Shown here piece after piece: positions 61,437-64,000 of a stretch of DNA of 64,000 bases. The notes under the pieces were generated by a model. The model was given only the letters and a program-made list of their open reading frames with translations, was not told the origin of the DNA and did no database searches. How positions within the stretch are numbered: position 1 is the stretch's first letter; every line of letters starts with the position of its first letter. The position numbers and the translations under genes were made by a program. This stretch comes from Mesolinea sp029556265 (lineage in GTDB: Bacteria > Chloroflexota > Anaerolineae > Anaerolineales > Anaerolineaceae), in the NCBI GenBank assembly GCA_040769645.1, contig JAXGKP010000001.1, positions 1,860,001 to 1,924,000 of the forward strand, given 5' to 3'.

Positions 61437-62378
61437 ATGACGAAAGAAATTGATGTGATTGTTATGAACAGCCACGGCGTAGGCCAGTTTTGCAACATTA
61501 AACGGCTGCCGTACCTGGGAGAAACTCTGCGCGCCTGGAACTGGCGCGTGGAAGAAGACGGCGGCAAAGGCACAACGGTTGCCGTCTCGCTCGGCCGGCT
61601 GGGCGTCAAAACCGCGTATATCGGCAAGGTCGGGAAAGACCCGTGGGGCGACCTGGGCTTCAAATGGATGGGCGACGCCGGCGTGGACACCACCTACATG
61701 TACCAGACGGATGAAGTTGCGACTGGCACTGGATTGGTGATGATTGACGAAGAAGGCCGCAACACGATTGTGGACGGTGACAGCTCGCTGGAGAAGTTAA
61801 CCGTGGATGAAATTCGCGCGGCGTTGGATGACATGAAAGACGCCAAATTCTTTCTGACCGGCTTCGCGATGCCGCAGCACCTGGCTCTGACTGGCGCGAA
61901 AATGGCGCACGAAATGGGTATTACCACCGTGCTCAACCCCAGCCCCCTGCCGCATGAACCAATGGGCGACCTGAGCTACATTGATTACATCGTTCTGAAT
62001 GAGGTAGAAGGGCGCGTTCTGGCTGAAGCCCCGGAAGATTCAACGGATTACGAAAAAATCGCCCGGCGCGTAAGAGAAATCTATCACTGCGGCTCCATCG
62101 TGATGACGCTCGGCGAAGAAGGCTGCCTCATCCTGCATGAGGACAAGGTCTATCGCGTGCCGTCCGTCAAGGTTGATGTGGTGGAAACGGTCGGCGCCGG
62201 AGATAGTTACCTGGCCGCCTTCGTGACCAACCTGGTTTGGGGTAAATCTGTTGAAGAAGCGGCTGCCTGGGCAGTCAAATGTTCCGCGCTCAAGGTCACC
62301 CGCGCCGGAACTATTCCCGCCTTCCCATTCCTGCGCGAAGTGGAAGAATTCATTGCCAAGTTGGAAACAGGCAAGTAA
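61437..62378 (+). CDS. PfkB/ribokinase-family sugar kinase (313 aa)
   Basis: ATP-dependent carbohydrate kinase. Sugar-binding N-terminal GGKGTTVAVSLGRLG and the C-terminal signature VETVGAGDSYLAAF with the catalytic Asp are present, as is VMTLGEEGCLIL. E. coli FrlD, the fructoselysine 6-kinase, is also a PfkB protein (about 260 residues), so this kinase is the natural candidate to phosphorylate the imported substrate. AGGAG lies before the ATG at 61437. It is the last gene of the plus unit, followed by a strong hairpin. Confidence 0.88.
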   Translation: MTKEIDVIVMNSHGVGQFCNIKRLPYLGETLRAWNWRVEEDGGKGTTVAVSLGRLGVKTAYIGKVGKDPWGDLGFKWMGDAGVDTTYMYQTDEVATGTGLVMIDEEGRNTIVDGDSSLEKLTVDEIRAALDDMKDAKFFLTGFAMPQHLALTGAKMAHEMGITTVLNPSPLPHEPMGDLSYIDYIVLNEVEGRVLAEAPEDSTDYEKIARRVREIYHCGSIVMTLGEEGCLILHEDKVYRVPSVKVDVVETVGAGDSYLAAFVTNLVWGKSVEEAAAWAVKCSALKVTRAGTIPAFPFLREVEEFIAKLETGK

Positions 62379-62409
62379 CCTTTTTTCACGCGCATACGTT
62401 TTCCTTCAA

Positions 62410-62445
62410 AACAAGGGACCGGTTCGATTGAACCGGTCCCTTGTT
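62410..62445. terminator. Bidirectional terminator between the kinase genes
   Basis: AACAAGGGACCGGTTC and GAACCGGTCCCTTGTT form a 16-bp perfect stem with loop GATT, between convergent genes. Confidence 0.9.
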
Positions 62446-62797
62446 ATCGCGCGATGTTTTATTTGGGCGGGGCTTCAACAAAAAAAGGCTGCCGTGTATC
62501 ATTTTCTTTCCCTGGTTCGCCTGACGAGCCTCCGTACGACCCACACCCGCGGGCAGCTCCGCGCTGCGTTCGCGTTGAGGAGCATAAAAGGTTTTAAGCT
62601 GAGCCGGCCTGAGAGCTGCCGCCCTGCCCAATCATCCACGTTCATATCCAGGTCGGGTTAGAGGCAGAACCGCCTGAGTGACGCTTAACAACAGCGCGGC
62701 CCTCTGACTCATAACATCCAATCCGGCAAAGGGTCGCGCTGGGATTCAGCTGAACGTGTCAATCCGCCGCGTCACGTCTTGTGAAAGCGCGCGAATC
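62446..62797. other. Intergenic stretch without recognised gene
   Basis: About 350 bp between the shared terminator and the FGGY kinase stop. Frames on both strands are Arg/Ser/Pro-rich and shadow-like. I see no promoter, tRNA or repeat. Confidence 0.4.
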
Positions 62798-64000
62798 TCA
62801 CAGCTCCCGCATCAGGTCTTTTGTGCGTTGATAAAGCTCGTCAAACACTTTGCGATGGCGGGCGTAAACCGCGCGGTTTTCCGGGTTTGGCTTATACACT
62901 TCTGCCGGCGCGATTTTCTCATCCAAATCGGCAAAGCTCTCACTATTACCAGCAGCCACAGCAGCCATCAAAGCATCTCCAAAAGAGGCGCCAATGGTGA
63001 TTTTCGCGGTCTGGATATCATGTCCGGTGACATCAGCGATGATTTGCAGCCATAATTTGTTTTTTGTACCCCCGCCGACCGCCATAATCTTGGTCAGCGG
63101 CTGCTGATGCTCGCTGATAATATCCAGATGCTGGGCGATGCTGTAGGCGACGCCTTCCAGCGCGGATTTGTACATGTGCGCGCGGGTATGCTGCAGGGTG
63201 AGCCCTAAGAGGACGCCCCTCGCGTGCGGGTCGTTGATGGGAGTGCGTTCGCCGGCAAAATAAGGCAGGGTAATCAGCCCGTCGCTGCCAGCGGGGATGT
63301 CTTCCAGCTCATCCAGGATGCTTTCATACGCGTTGCGTCCGCCTTCTTCCTGTTGGGCCAGCTTGTCAAAGAAAATATTGTCGCGGAACCAACGCGTGAG
63401 AGTGCCGGCGTTGTTTGTTCCGCCAGTGATGCTGTACGCGCCGGGTAAGATGAACGTGTCGTGCCACAGGCGCGGGTCTATCACCAAACGATCAGAGCAA
63501 TAAATCAGGTAGCAGCTGGAACCCAACATCACCATCATGTCGCCCGGCACAAAAATTCCGGTGCTGATGGCTTCGGCTCCGGCGTCATCCGTGCCGGTGA
63601 GGACGGGCGTGCCTTCCGCCAGGCCGGTTTCCGCGGCAGCCTGGGCGGTAACCGTCCCGACGATATCCAGCGTCTCGCGGCATTCCGCCAGTTGGTCTGG
63701 CCGGCAATAAAGCTGACAGTGCTCTTCATCCACGCTTCCGTCCGGTTTATAACAAGGCGTGAACGTATTAATCAGGAATTTGTCAATCACATACTTGCCG
63801 GTCAGCTTGGCGGTCAGATACGAAGTCGCGGTGAGGAATTTATGCGCGCGTTGGTAAACTTCCGGCTCATTGTTCTTAATCCACAGGATTTTTGGAGCAA
63901 CATCAGAAGAGCATAACGGGCGCCCCCACAAGGCGTTAATCTTTTCCTCACCGTAATAGCCGTTCATATATTCCATCTCACCCACCGCGCGCGAATCAAT
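62798..64000 (-). CDS. FGGY-family carbohydrate kinase, xylulokinase-like (partial, runs off the right edge)
   Basis: The visible 400 residues begin inside the N-terminal domain (IDSRAVGEMEY, matching the W-x-D-x-R-A region of FGGY kinases), so 75-85 residues lie beyond the edge. Catalytic Asp is in TGTDDAGAEAIS. The second signature region holds YFAGERTPINDPHARGVLLGL, and the C-terminal domain has MAVGGGTKNKLWLQIIADVTG. It probably phosphorylates a pentulose or related ketose. Transcription is convergent with the PfkB gene, and its promoter lies outside. A joint pathway with the FrlA/FrlC genes is inferred from proximity only. Confidence 0.9.
   Translation of the reverse strand: MDSRAVGEMEYMNGYYGEEKINALWGRPLCSSDVAPKILWIKNNEPEVYQRAHKFLTATSYLTAKLTGKYVIDKFLINTFTPCYKPDGSVDEEHCQLYCRPDQLAECRETLDIVGTVTAQAAAETGLAEGTPVLTGTDDAGAEAISTGIFVPGDMMVMLGSSCYLIYCSDRLVIDPRLWHDTFILPGAYSITGGTNNAGTLTRWFRDNIFFDKLAQQEEGGRNAYESILDELEDIPAGSDGLITLPYFAGERTPINDPHARGVLLGLTLQHTRAHMYKSALEGVAYSIAQHLDIISEHQQPLTKIMAVGGGTKNKLWLQIIADVTGHDIQTAKITIGASFGDALMAAVAAGNSESFADLDEKIAPAEVYKPNPENRAVYARHRKVFDELYQRTKDLMREL

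Overview
The window looks like a chromosomal segment of a Chloroflexota bacterium, most likely class Anaerolineae. The evidence is proline/threonine-rich PTPTP linkers in cell-envelope proteins, a secreted protein ending in a YLP-type C-terminal tail, repeated LysM/M23 lipoproteins, a tandem double-domain ThyX, an archaeal/eukaryotic-type ProS and a K+-independent H+-pyrophosphatase. Placement rests on these patterns only; no search was run. Almost all of the window is ordinary chromosomal coding sequence. I see no insertion sequence, prophage, CRISPR array or rRNA.

Layout. 1-2763: the 5' part of metH on the minus strand, behind a promoter, a SAM-I riboswitch and an attenuator terminator. 2764-7701: a plus-strand run with a small membrane protein, selA, an M24 peptidase, tsaD, a zinc ribbon and OsmC. 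7778-16250: cell-envelope genes, namely an M1-like metallopeptidase lipoprotein, a multi-LysM M23 peptidase, and three tandem paralogous LysM/M23 proteins on the minus strand, followed by tRNA-Leu. 16317-20116: a DivIC/FtsB-like protein, then MazG-like, LOG-family, ProS and helical-repeat genes. 20459-24005 (minus): hppA, an orphan protein and a small lipoprotein. 24100-33151 (minus): the translation/transcription operon nusA-rnpM-infB-rbfA-nrnA-truB-ribF, ending in a tandem-domain thyX. 33201-45079: a GH13 glucosidase, a degenerate methyltransferase-like protein, a class A PBP, an alpha/alpha-barrel glycosidase-like protein and glmS. 45316-53880: a PD-(D/E)XK nuclease pseudogene, an M23-like lipoprotein, a beta-helix secreted protein, tRNA-Lys, a DinB-like protein, an S9 peptidase, a lysophospholipase-like hydrolase and tRNA-Ser.

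54022-64000 is the most interesting part. Two divergent transcription units lie around a shared regulatory region at 57426-57854. They encode an FrlA-like permease and an FrlC-like 3-epimerase (both resembling fructoselysine-system proteins), a NagB-fold protein that has lost two catalytic positions, a DapA/NanA-type lyase, a DUF4432 aldose epimerase, a PfkB kinase, a BtpA/SgcQ-family barrel, a Cof-type phosphatase and an FGGY kinase. This could be a catabolic system for a glycated amine or unusual amino sugar in which the usual SIS-type deglycase FrlB is absent.

Regulation. Many promoters are good sigma70-type sites, often with an extended -10 (TGn). At least four genes (2764, 16984, 40869, 50367) have a -10 box placed so that the predicted transcript starts 0-4 nt before the ATG and carries no Shine-Dalgarno, which points to frequent leaderless transcripts. 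The three tRNA genes do not encode the 3' CCA.
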